Assembly (NCBI RefSeq): GCF_001017175.1
Contig: NZ_LCYG01000004.1
Coordinates: 1-64,000 of the forward strand
Direction of reading: 5' to 3'
DNA: 64,000 bases
From: Microvirga vignae
GTDB taxonomy: Bacteria > Pseudomonadota > Alphaproteobacteria > Rhizobiales > Beijerinckiaceae
The translations under genes and the position numbers were made by a program. Positions within the stretch are counted from its first letter, which is position 1, and each line of letters opens with the position of its first letter. Under the pieces are notes generated by a model. That model searched no databases. It was not told the origin of the DNA and saw nothing but the letters and a program-made list of their open reading frames with translations. Of the stretch, positions 48,925 through 58,906 are shown one piece after another.

Positions 48925-50415
48925 TTAGTCGGCTTCGGCCAGCAGGGCGAGGCGACGCGGCGTGGCAACGGAAAGATCCGTCAGCGGTGTCGGGTAATCG
49001 CCCGTGAAGCAATGGTCTGTGAATTGCGGCTGAGCCGGGTTGCGGCCCTTCTCGCCCATGGCGCGGTAGACGCCTTCGATGGAGAGAAAGGCCAGCGAAT
49101 CCGCGCCGATGTACTGGCGCATCTGCTCCAAGTCGTGGGTCGCGGCGAGCAGCTTCTCCTTCTCCGGCGTGTCGATGCCGTAGAAGTCGGGATGGGTGAT
49201 CGGCGGGCTGGAGATGCGGAAATGCACCTCCTTCGCCCCGGCCTCGCGCATCATGCGCACGATCTTCACCGAGGTGGTGCCACGCACGAGGCTGTCGTCC
49301 ACGAGCACGATCCGCTTGCCGGCAATCGCAGAACGGTTGGCAGAGTGCTTCATGCGTACGCCGAGCTCGCGCACCGACTGCGTCGGCTGGATGAAGGTAC
49401 GGCCGACATAATGGTTGCGGATGATGCCGAGCTCATAGGGAAGCCCGCAGGTCTGCGCGAAGCCGAGCGCAGCCGGGACGCCGGAATCCGGCACGGGAAT
49501 GACCACATCCGCATCGGCGGGCGACTCCAGGGCAAGCTCGCGCCCCATGCCTTTGCGGACCTCGTAGACGCTGCGGCCGTTCACGACGGAATCGGGACGG
49601 GCGAAGTAGATGTATTCGAAGATGTCGGGGCGGGGAGACTGCTCCGGCGCGAACCGGAAGGATTCGATGCCCTCGTCCGAGATCACCACGCATTCGCCGT
49701 TCTCGATGTCACGGACGAAACGGGCGCCGATGATATCCAGCGCGCAGGTCTCGGAGGCGAGAATGTAGCGGCCGTCGAGCTCGCCCAGCACCAGCGGGCG
49801 GATGCCCAGCGGGTCGCGGGCGCCGATCAGCTTCTTGTTGGTTAGCGCCACGAGCGCATAGGCGCCTTCGATCTTCTGGATGGCCTCCACGAAGCGATCC
49901 ACCACCTTATCCTTGCGGCTGCGGGCCACGAGGTGGACGATCACTTCCGTATCCGTGGTGGACTGGCAGATCGCGCCGTCACGGATCAGGTTGCGGCGAA
50001 GGGTGAGGCCGTTGGTCAGGTTGCCGTTATGGGCCACCGCGAAGCCGCCGCCGTCGAGTTCAGCGAACAGGGGCTGCACGTTGCGCAACACGGTCTCGCC
50101 GGTGGTCGAGTAGCGCACATGGCCGATGGCGGAGAGGCCTTCGAGACGCTCGATGGTTGCACGGTCGGAGAAGCTGTCGCCCACGAGGCCCAGTTTGCGC
50201 TCGGAATGGAACACATCGCCATTGAAGGACACGATGCCTGCGGCCTCCTGGCCGCGGTGCTGCAGGGCGTGGAGCCCCAGGGCAGTAATAGCAGCTGCAT
50301 CCGGATGACCGTAGATGCCGAAGACACCGCATTCTTCACGCAGGGTATCGCCGTCGAGGTCGAGGTCCACCTTCTTAGGGGTGACCTGCCACGTCTCAGA
50401 CCTGGAAGACATCAT
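48925..50415 (-). CDS. purF: amidophosphoribosyltransferase
   Basis: A 496-residue enzyme that makes phosphoribosylamine from PRPP and glutamine, the first step of purine synthesis. A 28-residue propeptide precedes the catalytic Cys29 in EECGVFGIYGHPDA and is expected to be removed. The PRPP loop is RIVLVDDSLVRGTTSVKIV near residue 366. This is the Bacillus-type enzyme by the presence of a propeptide, which in that type goes with an Fe-S cluster; the four Cys ligands were not all checked. cvpA lies just upstream. An ATG one codon later is also possible. Confidence 0.96.
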   Translation of the reverse strand: MMSSRSETWQVTPKKVDLDLDGDTLREECGVFGIYGHPDAAAITALGLHALQHRGQEAAGIVSFNGDVFHSERKLGLVGDSFSDRATIERLEGLSAIGHVRYSTTGETVLRNVQPLFAELDGGGFAVAHNGNLTNGLTLRRNLIRDGAICQSTTDTEVIVHLVARSRKDKVVDRFVEAIQKIEGAYALVALTNKKLIGARDPLGIRPLVLGELDGRYILASETCALDIIGARFVRDIENGECVVISDEGIESFRFAPEQSPRPDIFEYIYFARPDSVVNGRSVYEVRKGMGRELALESPADADVVIPVPDSGVPAALGFAQTCGLPYELGIIRNHYVGRTFIQPTQSVRELGVRMKHSANRSAIAGKRIVLVDDSLVRGTTSVKIVRMMREAGAKEVHFRISSPPITHPDFYGIDTPEKEKLLAATHDLEQMRQYIGADSLAFLSIEGVYRAMGEKGRNPAQPQFTDHCFTGDYPTPLTDLSVATPRRLALLAEAD

Positions 50416-50526
50416 GATTTCCTTGGGATCCGCGCCCCCACCGGCGCTGGCCCTATGTAATCGCCTTAAGGCTAAACGCCAATGGGTTTTCCTGTCGCTC
50501 TTCGAAAGTGTGAACAGGAGGGAGGA

Positions 50527-51147
50527 TCAGCCCCGACGCTGCGGGGGCTGCGGCTGCGGGGCAGGGGCGGCCGGAGCCGGAGTTGTGCCGCCGCGCTGCG
50601 GATCGGGCTCGGCCGGCTCGGCGGGCTCGCCCTCCGGTGTGGGCTTCTTGAGCTTCTGAATGAGCGCCTCGGCATTCTCCGGCAGCATGGCGATGATGCT
50701 GTCGCGGGTATTCTCCATGGCCGGGCGGGTGCGGGAGGCGGTCGCCCATTCGGGCTCCTTGCCCTGGAGCAGCCAGCCCAGGAAGGCCCAGCCGATCACG
50801 CATATCAGGAAGCCGCGGGCCGCACCGAAGAACAGGCCCAGCGTCCGATCGAGGGCGCCGATGCGGGAATCGAGGATCAGGTCGGAGATCTGGACCGTAA
50901 TGATCGACACGATGATCAGGGTGATGACGAAAATGCCGCCGATGGCGGCGACCAGCGCCACCGTGCCGCTGCTGATATATTGCTGCGCGATGGGCAGGGC
51001 AGTAGGGTGCAGATACCACGCCGCAGCGGCGGCCACGACCCAGGCCACGATGGCCAGAACCTCGCGGGTGAAGCCGCGTACGGCAGCCAGGAGGGCCGAG
51101 ATCAGGACGATTCCGATGACAACGAGGTCCAGGACAGAAAAGGGCAT
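50527..51147 (-). CDS. cvpA: CvpA family membrane protein
   Basis: A 206-residue protein with four membrane helices in the first 165 residues (FSVLDLVVIGIVLISALLAA; GFTREVLAIVAWVVAAAAA). It ends in a Pro/Gln/Ala-rich cytoplasmic tail (about 178-206). CvpA is named from colicin V production in E. coli, where cvpA-purF is also an operon; later work links it to envelope homeostasis. It is co-transcribed with purF here after a 111-base gap. Confidence 0.88.
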   Translation of the reverse strand: MPFSVLDLVVIGIVLISALLAAVRGFTREVLAIVAWVVAAAAAWYLHPTALPIAQQYISSGTVALVAAIGGIFVITLIIVSIITVQISDLILDSRIGALDRTLGLFFGAARGFLICVIGWAFLGWLLQGKEPEWATASRTRPAMENTRDSIIAMLPENAEALIQKLKKPTPEGEPAEPAEPDPQRGGTTPAPAAPAPQPQPPQRRG

Positions 51148-51273
51148 GAGCCGAGCCTACGCAGAAACAGGGACAGGGGCCGCATTCGCGGATTGAGGCC
51201 AGGCTGTATAGCCTTAAGAGACGCTCTCGTCACCCCTGCCTGAAGAGCCGTGAAGATGGTGCTGAGGAGCGGC

Positions 51274-51304
51274 TAATAAAAAACCCCGGCGAATGCCGCC
51301 GGGG
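51274..51304 (-). terminator. Rho-independent terminator after the RTX-like gene
   Basis: On the minus strand CCCCGGCG pairs with CGCCGGGG over a 5-base loop and is followed by TTTTTTATT, about 27 bases past the RTX-like stop. It isolates that gene from cvpA downstream. Confidence 0.88.
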
Positions 51305-51331
51305 CCGAGGGAGAGACAGGAGCTCTCTTCT

Positions 51332-52500
51332 TTAGATGAAGACGAAGTCGTCAGCCTGGACGTAGGTGCCCGGCTTCAGCTTGGCGATCGCAAAGCCCTT
51401 GCTGCCGCCCGAGCCGTCGAGGTCGAGATACACGAACCCGGTCTTGCTGTCGTAGGTGACAAAGTCATAGGTGTCCTTGGCATGCCCTTTGGCGAAGAAC
51501 TTGCTCTCCATCTTGCCCTTGTCGAACACCTTGTCGAGGCTGAAGAAGCCCTTCTGCTTGCCGGCACGGGTGCCTTCGAGCGACTCGTAGACCTCTTCCT
51601 TGGCGACCTTAACCTTGTAGGCCTTGAGGGCCAACAGGCTGATCTGGATGGTGTCATCGACCGAGGTGAAGTCGGCAATGTGGTCGAAATGGCCCTTCTT
51701 GATAGGGTTATCGAACACGAAGGTGTCCTGGCCGGCACCGCCGTGAAGGAAGTCCTTGCCATAGCCGCCGGCGAGCACGTCATTGCCGCCCATGCCGTAG
51801 AGCCTGTCGTTGCCGGAGAAGCCTTTGATCATGTCGGCGCCGGCCTTGCCGACAAGCCTGTCGTTCTTTGCCGTGCCGTTCACCAACTCGGACGCATCGG
51901 CGACATTGATGGTCAGGGTCTCCTGGAAAACGTTGTTGTCCGAATCTTTGACCTCAATGGTGACCTGATGCGAGCTCGCCGTCAGATAGTCCAGCAGGGC
52001 GCCGTCCTTCACCACGAGCCTGCCGTCGACGATCTCGAAACGCCTCCGGCGTCATCGGTGAGCGTGAAGGTGAAAGTCTCATTCAGATCAGAATCGATTG
52101 CGGAAAGCACGCCGATTTCCGCGCCTGCCGCAGCATGCTCGATAACGGAGGCGTTCGACAGGGAGATGTCGGTCGGGGCCGTGTTGTCGGTGACCGAGAT
52201 CGTGAAGGAGGCGTCGCTGATGACCGTTCCCACGTCTCCCGTTGCGGAGATCGAGAGCGCGAATTCCTTGAGCTCGGCGGTCTCGAAGTCGAAAAGGGTG
52301 TTGCCGCCGGTCTTCACAACCAGCTCATGGAGGCCCGTGGTCGTGTTGAGCCTGATCTCGAAGCGCTCGCTCAGGCTGTCGGCCAGGGTGAAGGTGAAGG
52401 TCTCGTTCTCCGTGCCCCCATCAACGCTCAGTGTGCCAATGACCGTACCGGCTGATGCGTTCTCAATGACAGTCAAGTTCGAGAGTAGGATCGTTGCCAT
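51332..52500 (-). pseudogene. frameshifted RTX/cadherin-like Ca-binding exoprotein
   Basis: Two adjoining frames read as one protein. The first (52500-52009) begins MATILLSNLTVIENASAGTV and contains two cadherin-like repeats (FTFTLADSLSERFEI; FTFTLTDDAGG). The second (to 51332) has another such segment and about three RTX nonapeptides (GNDRLYGMGGNDVLAGG, then GKDFLHGGAGQDTFVF). It ends FVFI, like type I secretion substrates. At 52036-52046 a missing base breaks the frame just before a perfect continuation (FEIVDGRLVVKDG). Adding one base restores 389 codons. No secretion genes adjoin. It may be a real lesion or a sequencing error. Confidence 0.75.
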
Positions 52501-52644
52501 TTATTCCTCTGTGGATTCGAGGGCCAATCGCCGCATCTACCGATGAGGTACACCGATAGAGCTATGGCATAGGTGGTATAAGATAACCCGCAGAGATCAA
52601 TTAGGCTGGACGGTCTAGGTGGCTTGGCCGAGGGTGGAGGTTCG

Positions 52645-54045
52645 TTAAGAGGCCTTGCGTCGACGCGCGGCGATTCCCGCAACAAGATCAGTGATATGGC
52701 CGATCGAAGAGGTCGCCAGAGGGAGCTTCTCCGGCTTGTTCTTGTCCAGGCGCGGGGCTGGGGAGACGGCACTGGAAAAGCCGAGTTTTGCTGCTTCCTT
52801 TAGGCGTGCTTGCTCCTGAGCCACGGGACGTATCGCGCCGGAGAGACCCATTTCGCCGAAATAGACCGTATCGGGCGGAAGCGGATTGCCGGACAGGGAC
52901 GAGACGAGCGCCGCAGCTGCTGCTAGATCGGCGGCGGGTTCCGTAATTCGTAAGCCACCAGCCACATTCAGATAGACGTCATGCATGCCGAGTTTCAGGC
53001 CGCCATGGGCCTCCAGCACGGCGAGCACCATGGACAGGCGATTCTGGTCCCAGCCCACCACGGCGCGGCGCGGCGTGCCGAGAGACGAGGGGGCAACGAG
53101 CGCCTGGATTTCCACGAGAAGCGGGCGCGTGCCTTCCATGCCGGCAAAGACCGCCGTCCCAGGTGTCGCCATATCGCGTCCCGCAAGGAAAAGCTCGGAG
53201 GGGTTCGGAACCTCGCGCAAGCCTTGGTCCGACATCTCGAACACGCCGATCTCGTCGGTGGGACCGAAGCGGTTTTTCACCGCGCGCAGGATGCGGAAGT
53301 GGTGGCCCGTGTCGCCCTCGAAGGACACGACCGCATCGACCATGTGCTCGACGACGCGCGGGCCTGCGATCTGCCCGTCCTTAGTGACGTGGCCGACGAG
53401 AATGACGGCAGTGCCGGTCGTCTTCGCGAAACGGATCAGCGCCTGTGCCGAGCCGCGCACCTGCGTGACCGTGCCGGGCGCCGATTCCACCGTCTCGGTC
53501 CACATGGTCTGGATCGAGTCGATGATGGCGAGCGCCGGCGGGCGTCCCTGGCTCAAGGTCGCGATGATGTCTTCCACATTCGTCTCGGAGGCGAGTTCCA
53601 CTGGAGCCTGGCCGAGGCCAAGACGTTCCGCGCGCAGACGCACCTGCGCCACCGCCTCTTCACCCGAGATATAGACCACGCGCTCGCCGCGATTGGCGAG
53701 CGCGGCGGAGGCCTGCATCAGAAGCGTCGACTTGCCGATGCCGGGATCTCCGCCGAGCAGGATGATGGAGCCGCGCACGAAACCGCCGCCGGTGACACGG
53801 TCCAATTCTGTGATGCCGGAGGGGGTGCGCGGAGCCTCCTTGGTTTCGCCGGAGAGACCTTCGAGCGGGAAGATGCGGCCCTTCGCACGGGATGGGCGCG
53901 TGGCGACAGGGCCCGACATGGGGCTTGCGGAGCCTGCTTCCTCGACGATGCTGTTCCAGCCGCCGCACGCCTCGCACTTCCCTTTCCAGCGATTATAGAC
54001 CGCGCCGCATTCCTGGCAGACGAAAGAGGGGTGACGCTTGGCCAT
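52645..54045 (-). CDS. radA: DNA repair protein RadA
   Basis: A 466-residue RecA-like helicase that aids branch migration in recombination. The N-terminal zinc ribbon has two CxxC pairs (VCQECGAVYNRWKGKCEACG). Walker A is LGGDPGIGKSTLLMQA near residue 98; the RadA-specific motif is VKNRFGPTDEIGVFEM near residue 258; a C-terminal Lon-like domain follows. The ATG overlaps the alr stop by one base (TGATG). It lies in the dnaB-alr-radA run. Confidence 0.96.
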   Translation of the reverse strand: MAKRHPSFVCQECGAVYNRWKGKCEACGGWNSIVEEAGSASPMSGPVATRPSRAKGRIFPLEGLSGETKEAPRTPSGITELDRVTGGGFVRGSIILLGGDPGIGKSTLLMQASAALANRGERVVYISGEEAVAQVRLRAERLGLGQAPVELASETNVEDIIATLSQGRPPALAIIDSIQTMWTETVESAPGTVTQVRGSAQALIRFAKTTGTAVILVGHVTKDGQIAGPRVVEHMVDAVVSFEGDTGHHFRILRAVKNRFGPTDEIGVFEMSDQGLREVPNPSELFLAGRDMATPGTAVFAGMEGTRPLLVEIQALVAPSSLGTPRRAVVGWDQNRLSMVLAVLEAHGGLKLGMHDVYLNVAGGLRITEPAADLAAAAALVSSLSGNPLPPDTVYFGEMGLSGAIRPVAQEQARLKEAAKLGFSSAVSPAPRLDKNKPEKLPLATSSIGHITDLVAGIAARRRKAS

Positions 54046-55208
54046 CAGCCCTGCTTTCCGCGATAGCTGCGCGCATAACGCCGGCCCAGATTGGTGAGGA
54101 TCTCGTAGCCGATGGTGCCGGCCCGGCGACCGACTTCATCAAGGTCAAGAGAGCCGCCGATCATCGTCACGGTGTCGCCGCGCTGGATGTCCTTTTCTGG
54201 CACATCGGTGACGTCCACGGTGATCAGGTCCATCGAGACGTTGCCCGCAAACGGGCAGAGGCGTCCGGCCACCACAACCATGCCGGCCAGTAGCTCCTCG
54301 CCGCTCTTGCCACGCGCGCTTGCGGAGCGCGGATAGCCATCCGCGTAGCCGACGGAGAGTGTAGCGATGCGGCGACGTCCGAGCGCGAGCCAGCGCGCGT
54401 TGTAGCCGACTGTGCCATTCTCCTCGACCCAACGCAGCTGCACGATACGCGCTTCAAGGTTCACGACAGCGCTCATCGGGTTGTCATGATCGGGCGTCGG
54501 GTTGCCGCCATAGAGCGCGTAACCTGGACGTACGAGATCGAAATGCGGCTTCTCCTTCAGGAAGATCCCGGAGGAGTTGGCGAGCGATGCACGCACGCCG
54601 GGAAGCGTCTCGCGAACGGCCTTGAAGGATTCGATCTGGCGGATGTTGAGCGGGTTGTCGCTTTCTTCCGCGCTCACGAAATGGCTCATGAGAAGCGCGA
54701 CTTCGAAATCCGTACATTCCGCACGATCCTTCAGCGTCAGACCGTGCGCGACGGTGAGACCGAGGCGGTTCATGCCGGTATCGACATGGATGGCAGCCTC
54801 ACGCTTCTGGCCTTGAGAGCGGCAGAACGCCGCCCATTCCTCGATCTCTTCGAAGGAGCCGAGAACGGGGCGCAGCTTATGCTCCACGTAAACCGGAGAA
54901 GTGCCGGGAAACAGACCGTTGAGCACGTAGATCGTGGCATCGGGCCCAACAGCGCGCACGCGGATCGCTTCGCTCAAATGCGCAACGAAGAACGTGCGGC
55001 ATCCAGCCCGCGCCAAAGCAGGCACGGCCTGCTCGATGCCGGTGCCGTAGGCATCCGCCTTGACGACGGCGGCGGCTTCCGCGCCGCCTGCGTTGTCGCG
55101 CAACGTGCGCCAGTTGGAGGCGAGCGCCGAGAGGTCGATGTGGAGGAGGCCGCCGGCCGTCTCCTTAGGAATACGGCTGGCGGTGCTGGTCTGTTCAGTC
55201 TTGGTCAA
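54045..55208 (-). CDS. alr: alanine racemase
   Basis: A 387-residue PLP enzyme interconverting L- and D-alanine for peptidoglycan. The Schiff-base Lys is in AAVVKADAYGTGIEQ near residue 48. The second catalytic base Tyr is in ATLSVGYADGYPRSA near residue 275. GNVSMDLITVDVTDVP also matches. The TTG start overlaps the dnaB stop (TTGA), so it is coupled; a longer in-frame extension runs antisense to nothing recognisable and is rejected. Confidence 0.95.
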   Translation of the reverse strand: MTKTEQTSTASRIPKETAGGLLHIDLSALASNWRTLRDNAGGAEAAAVVKADAYGTGIEQAVPALARAGCRTFFVAHLSEAIRVRAVGPDATIYVLNGLFPGTSPVYVEHKLRPVLGSFEEIEEWAAFCRSQGQKREAAIHVDTGMNRLGLTVAHGLTLKDRAECTDFEVALLMSHFVSAEESDNPLNIRQIESFKAVRETLPGVRASLANSSGIFLKEKPHFDLVRPGYALYGGNPTPDHDNPMSAVVNLEARIVQLRWVEENGTVGYNARWLALGRRRIATLSVGYADGYPRSASARGKSGEELLAGMVVVAGRLCPFAGNVSMDLITVDVTDVPEKDIQRGDTVTMIGGSLDLDEVGRRAGTIGYEILTNLGRRYARSYRGKQG

Positions 55209-56698
55209 TCGCCGATCCGATCGGGAAGTTTGTCTTCGTCTGCGAGGTTGGTGAAGCGGGTGATGTCGGCCTGGAAGGCCAGCTGCACGGTGCCCGTGGG
55301 ACCGTGACGCTGCTTGCCGATGATGACCTCGGCCTTGCCGTGGACCTGATCCATTTCCGCCTGCCACTTGAAGTATTCTTCGGTGCCGGGTTTCGGCTCC
55401 TTGTTCTTTAGATAATACTCCTCGCGGTAAACGAACATAACCACGTCGGCGTCCTGCTCGATCGAGCCCGATTCACGAAGGTCGGCGAGCTGCGGCCTCT
55501 TGTCGTCGCGCGCTTCCACCTGACGGGAAAGCTGGGAAAGCGCGATCAGCGGAACCGCAAGCTCCTTAGCGAGCGCCTTCAAGCCGGTGGTGATCTCTGT
55601 CAGCTCCTGCACGCGATTCTCGCCCTTTTTCGACGAGCCGGAGAGCAGCTGCAGGTAGTCGACGATGAGAAGGTCGAGGCCGCGCTGGCGCTTGAGACGC
55701 CGTGCGCGGGCGGTGAGCTGCGCGATGGAGATGCCGCCGGTCTGGTCGATATAGAAAGGAATCGACTGCATCTCGCGGGCAGCTTCGGTGATCTTGTAGA
55801 AATCGTCCTCGCGCATATCGCCGCGACGGATCTTGTAAGAAGGGACGCCCGCTTGCTCCGCGATGACACGGGTGGCGAGCTGCTCCGCCGACATTTCCAG
55901 CGAGAAGAAGCCGACGATACCACCGTTCACGGTTTTCAACGAACCGTCCTGCTGCTTCTCCGCCTTGTAGGCCTTGGCGATGTTGAATGCGATGTTCGTC
56001 ACGAGAGAGGTCTTACCCATCGCCGGTCGGCCCGCGAGGATGATCAAGTCGGAGGGCTGAAGGCCACCGAGAGACTTGTCGAGATCGATGAGTCCCGTCG
56101 AGATGCCTGACAGCGCGCCCTCACGCTTGTAGGCGGCGGCGGCCATGTCGATGGCGGCAGTGAGCGCATCGGAAAAGCGTTGGAAGCCCCCATCGGTGCG
56201 GCCCGTCTCGGCAATGGCGTAAAGACGCCGCTCCGCCTCCTCGATCTGGTCGCGCGGCGAGCTATCGACAGGGGCGTCGAAGGCGGTGTTGACGAGGTCC
56301 TCGCCGATATTGATGAGGCTGCGACGGATCGCGAGGTCGTAGATTGTGCGGCCGTAATCCTCGGCGTTGATGACCGTGGTGGCCTCAGCCGCGAGGCGGG
56401 CGAGATATTGCGAGACAGTGACGCCGCCCAGGTCCTGGTCGCCCAGGAAGGTCTTCATCGTGATCGGGGTCGCGACCTTGCCGGCTTTGATGAGACTGGT
56501 GGCGACCTCATAGATGCGGCGGTGGAGATCCTCAATGAAGTGCTCCGGCTCGAGGAAGTCGGAGACACGGTAATAGGCGTCGTTGTTGACCAGGATCGCA
56601 CCCAGCAAGGCTTGCTCGGCCTCAAGGTTGCTGGGAGGAGTACGAAACTGCGGCTCGGCACTCTCGAGGCGGGCGATCAGGGCATTGGCGGTGGCCAT
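55205..56698 (-). CDS. dnaB: replicative DNA helicase DnaB
   Basis: A 497-residue hexameric helicase. The N-terminal domain begins near RTPPSNLEAEQALLGAILVN (residues 18-37). The RecA-like domain has Walker A ILAGRPAMGKTSLVTNIAFN near residue 218, Walker B LLIVDYLQLLSG and the arginine-finger region ALSQLSRQVEARDDKRPQLA. No intein is present; the length is normal. It begins a minus-strand unit with alr and radA. A hairpin separates it from rplI upstream. Confidence 0.97.
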   Translation of the reverse strand: MATANALIARLESAEPQFRTPPSNLEAEQALLGAILVNNDAYYRVSDFLEPEHFIEDLHRRIYEVATSLIKAGKVATPITMKTFLGDQDLGGVTVSQYLARLAAEATTVINAEDYGRTIYDLAIRRSLINIGEDLVNTAFDAPVDSSPRDQIEEAERRLYAIAETGRTDGGFQRFSDALTAAIDMAAAAYKREGALSGISTGLIDLDKSLGGLQPSDLIILAGRPAMGKTSLVTNIAFNIAKAYKAEKQQDGSLKTVNGGIVGFFSLEMSAEQLATRVIAEQAGVPSYKIRRGDMREDDFYKITEAAREMQSIPFYIDQTGGISIAQLTARARRLKRQRGLDLLIVDYLQLLSGSSKKGENRVQELTEITTGLKALAKELAVPLIALSQLSRQVEARDDKRPQLADLRESGSIEQDADVVMFVYREEYYLKNKEPKPGTEEYFKWQAEMDQVHGKAEVIIGKQRHGPTGTVQLAFQADITRFTNLADEDKLPDRIGD

Positions 56699-56883
56699 CT
56701 GGCGCTCCGGGAACTAGATTGAGGTTTAGAGGCTCTTAGACCGCAATTGGTGTCCTAACCGTTGCTGATCAGGGACAGGCTGAGACTTCGAGCCGGCTGT
56801 CCTCGCTGTCCTCGATTCTCACAAGCCGATGTCTTTTCGCCGTCTCCTCGGCTTGACTCCTGGACAAGTCGAAAGGCCAACGA

Positions 56884-56920
56884 GAAAGCGCTCCCCATCG
56901 AATCGATGGGGAGCGCCCAT
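56884..56920 (-). terminator. hairpin terminator between rplI and dnaB
   Basis: GCGCTCCCCATCGA and its exact reverse complement (56888-56901 and 56903-56916) flank a single base, giving a 14-bp dyad. On the minus strand the tail is TTTCTCGTT, moderately T-rich. It fits a terminator for the rpsF-rpsR-DUF2232-rplI operon. Confidence 0.7.
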
Positions 56921-56968
56921 TTTGGAACAAAACATGAACCGGAGCAAGGCTCAGGTTCGCGCTAAGTC

Positions 56969-57532
56969 TTAGAGCTCCACGTCGCCGGCGTCGGCCAGAG
57001 CAGCGCCGACTTCAAGGCCGAGGTCATCAAGGCTGGTCTCTTCGCGGGCGGTGACCGCTTCGCCGCGAGCCTGACGCTCAGCTTCCTCAGGGCTGCGGGC
57101 GATGTTGGCCGTCACCGTGACCTCGACCTCCGGATGGAGGGCGACCGGCACGGTGTGCAGGCCGAGGGTCTTGATCGGAGCGTTGAGAACGATCTGGTTG
57201 CGATCAACCGTGAAGCCACCCTGGGTCATGACTTCGGCGAGGTCGCGGGTCGAGACCGAACCGTAGAGCACGCCCGTCTCGCCAGACTGGCGGAGGAGAA
57301 CGAAGCTCTGGCCGTTCAGCTTCTCGGCCACGGCCTCGGCTTCCTTGCGGCGCTCAAGGTTGCGGGCCTCGAGCTGGGCGCGCTGCTGCTCGAAGTGCTT
57401 CTTGTTGCCCTCGGTGGCGCGCAGAGCCTTGCCGCGCGGCAGGAGGAAGTTGCGGGCATAGCCCGAGCGAACCTTAACGGTTTCGCCCATCTGGCCGAGC
57501 TTTGCGACGCGCTCGAGAAGGATCACTTCCAT
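56969..57532 (-). CDS. rplI: 50S ribosomal protein L9
   Basis: A 187-residue L9. The N-terminal domain begins [20 protein letters not shown], with [20 protein letters not shown]. The long helix and C-terminal domain follow. It is about 40 residues longer than the E. coli protein because of a Glu/Ala-rich C-terminal extension, as is common in alphaproteobacteria. It ends the rpsF-rpsR-DUF2232-rplI order. Confidence 0.96.
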   Translation of the reverse strand: MEVILLERVAKLGQMGETVKVRSGYARNFLLPRGKALRATEGNKKHFEQQRAQLEARNLERRKEAEAVAEKLNGQSFVLLRQSGETGVLYGSVSTRDLAEVMTQGGFTVDRNQIVLNAPIKTLGLHTVPVALHPEVEVTVTANIARSPEEAERQARGEAVTAREETSLDDLGLEVGAALADAGDVEL

Positions 57533-57557
57533 CGGTTTTCTCCTTTAATGTTCGTGA

Positions 57558-58520
57558 TCAGGTTGAAGGGGTTGGCGGTTGGTTCGACCTGTTGCCGCCA
57601 AAGCGTCGGCGAAGGCCAAAAATCGTGTCGGCAAGACCGAACAGGGACAGGGCCGCGACCATGATGCCCTGTGTCAGGAAGAGCAGCACGTAAAGACCTG
57701 CCAGAATGAAGCCGCGCCCCGGCTTGCCCTGGGTGCGCTCATGAATGGCGGCGAGGCCCTGCAGGGTGAACGCCATGAGGAAGGCGCCGAAGATCGCGTA
57801 GCCGAGGGCGCCGATGAAGCCGTCGAACTGGACAAGGACGAAAGCCAGAACCGGAGCCAGCAGAGCGGAGCGCGGCATCGCGAGTTCCGGCATCGGAGGC
57901 CAGGGGCGCGGCAGGCGCTTGGAAATGGAGACGACCTTCGCCGCGAGCCAGAGATAAAAGGCCAGGAACATCGTGAAGCCGAACGCGGACAACGCAGGCG
58001 TGGCAGTAGCGAAGGTATCTATCATGGCTTCGCGGGCCTCTTGGCTGGCTTGCTCGGGGGCTTCGAAGAACATATCCACAAAGGCTTCCGAGATCTGGCG
58101 CGCCTTGGCCTGGAAGGCGCTGTAATCGCCGTCGGACGAGATGATGCCAGTAGCCACGATGGTGAGAGCAGCTGTAGCCGCAACCCAGGCCAGGAGACTT
58201 CCGACCGGGTACCATTCCATCGTGCCTTCAGCCGTCGGGCGTCCCAGCAAGGCGAGATAAGCGAGCCACCAGGCGGGCAGGCCGGTGATGACCGCAAAGC
58301 CAAGGGCGCTGACAGGCGAGGTGGTGAAGACTGCGATCGCAAGCGCGCCGACGAGTGTGGCCACGAGCCCGGAACGATGGTTCCAGCCGAGCGAGACGAT
58401 CAGGACGGGGACGGGAGCGAGCATGTACAGCACGGCAGCAAGCGGCGTCGCCTTGACGACTACCACTGTCAAAAGGGCCGATACGAGGCCCGCGCCGATG
58501 CCTGTCGCAATGAAGTTCAT
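57558..58520 (-). CDS. DUF2232 membrane protein
   Basis: A 320-residue inner-membrane protein with about eight helices, matching DUF2232 proteins encoded between rpsR and rplI in alphaproteobacteria. The N-terminus is MNFIATGIGAGLVSALLTVV; GYAIFGAFLMAFTLQGLAAI is a conserved-looking late helix. The function is unknown. The start at ATG 58520 begins the first helix; upstream in-frame codons are unlikely. The ribosomal-protein neighbours suggest co-expression, not function. Confidence 0.88.
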   Translation of the reverse strand: MNFIATGIGAGLVSALLTVVVVKATPLAAVLYMLAPVPVLIVSLGWNHRSGLVATLVGALAIAVFTTSPVSALGFAVITGLPAWWLAYLALLGRPTAEGTMEWYPVGSLLAWVAATAALTIVATGIISSDGDYSAFQAKARQISEAFVDMFFEAPEQASQEAREAMIDTFATATPALSAFGFTMFLAFYLWLAAKVVSISKRLPRPWPPMPELAMPRSALLAPVLAFVLVQFDGFIGALGYAIFGAFLMAFTLQGLAAIHERTQGKPGRGFILAGLYVLLFLTQGIMVAALSLFGLADTIFGLRRRFGGNRSNQPPTPST

Positions 58521-58646
58521 GGTTCTCGCTGTCCCGCTGCTCGCTGGCAGGGTTAGGGGCCCTTTGCCCCAACTGACCCGGCGGGGTTTCACCGCTGGGC
58601 GAAAAGTGGAAAAGCGGGCTGCACGAGGCAGCCCGCTGAAGGCTTA

Positions 58647-58904
58647 TTAGCGGATCACGTAGGGCAGCAGGCCCAGGAAGCGGGCGCGCTTGATCGCCTG
58701 GGCGAGCTCACGCTGCTTCTTGGCCGACACGGCCGTGATGCGCGAGGGAACGATCTTGCCGCGCTCCGAGATGTAGCGGGACAGGAGCTTCGTGTCCTTG
58801 TAGTCGATCTTCGGCGCGTTCGGGCCCGAGAACGGACAGGTCTTACGACGACGGAAGAAGGGACGACGGCCGCCGCCAGCGCCACCAGTAGCACCAAATG
58901 CCAT
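58647..58904 (-). CDS. rpsR: 30S ribosomal protein S18
   Basis: An 85-residue basic protein. The conserved parts are [12 protein letters not shown] (residues 16-27), [19 protein letters not shown] and [20 protein letters not shown]. It binds S6 on the platform of the small subunit. The ATG is two bases from the rpsF stop, so the pair is co-translated. Length matches alphaproteobacterial S18. Confidence 0.97.
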   Translation of the reverse strand: MAFGATGGAGGGRRPFFRRRKTCPFSGPNAPKIDYKDTKLLSRYISERGKIVPSRITAVSAKKQRELAQAIKRARFLGLLPYVIR

Positions 58905-58906
58905 GA

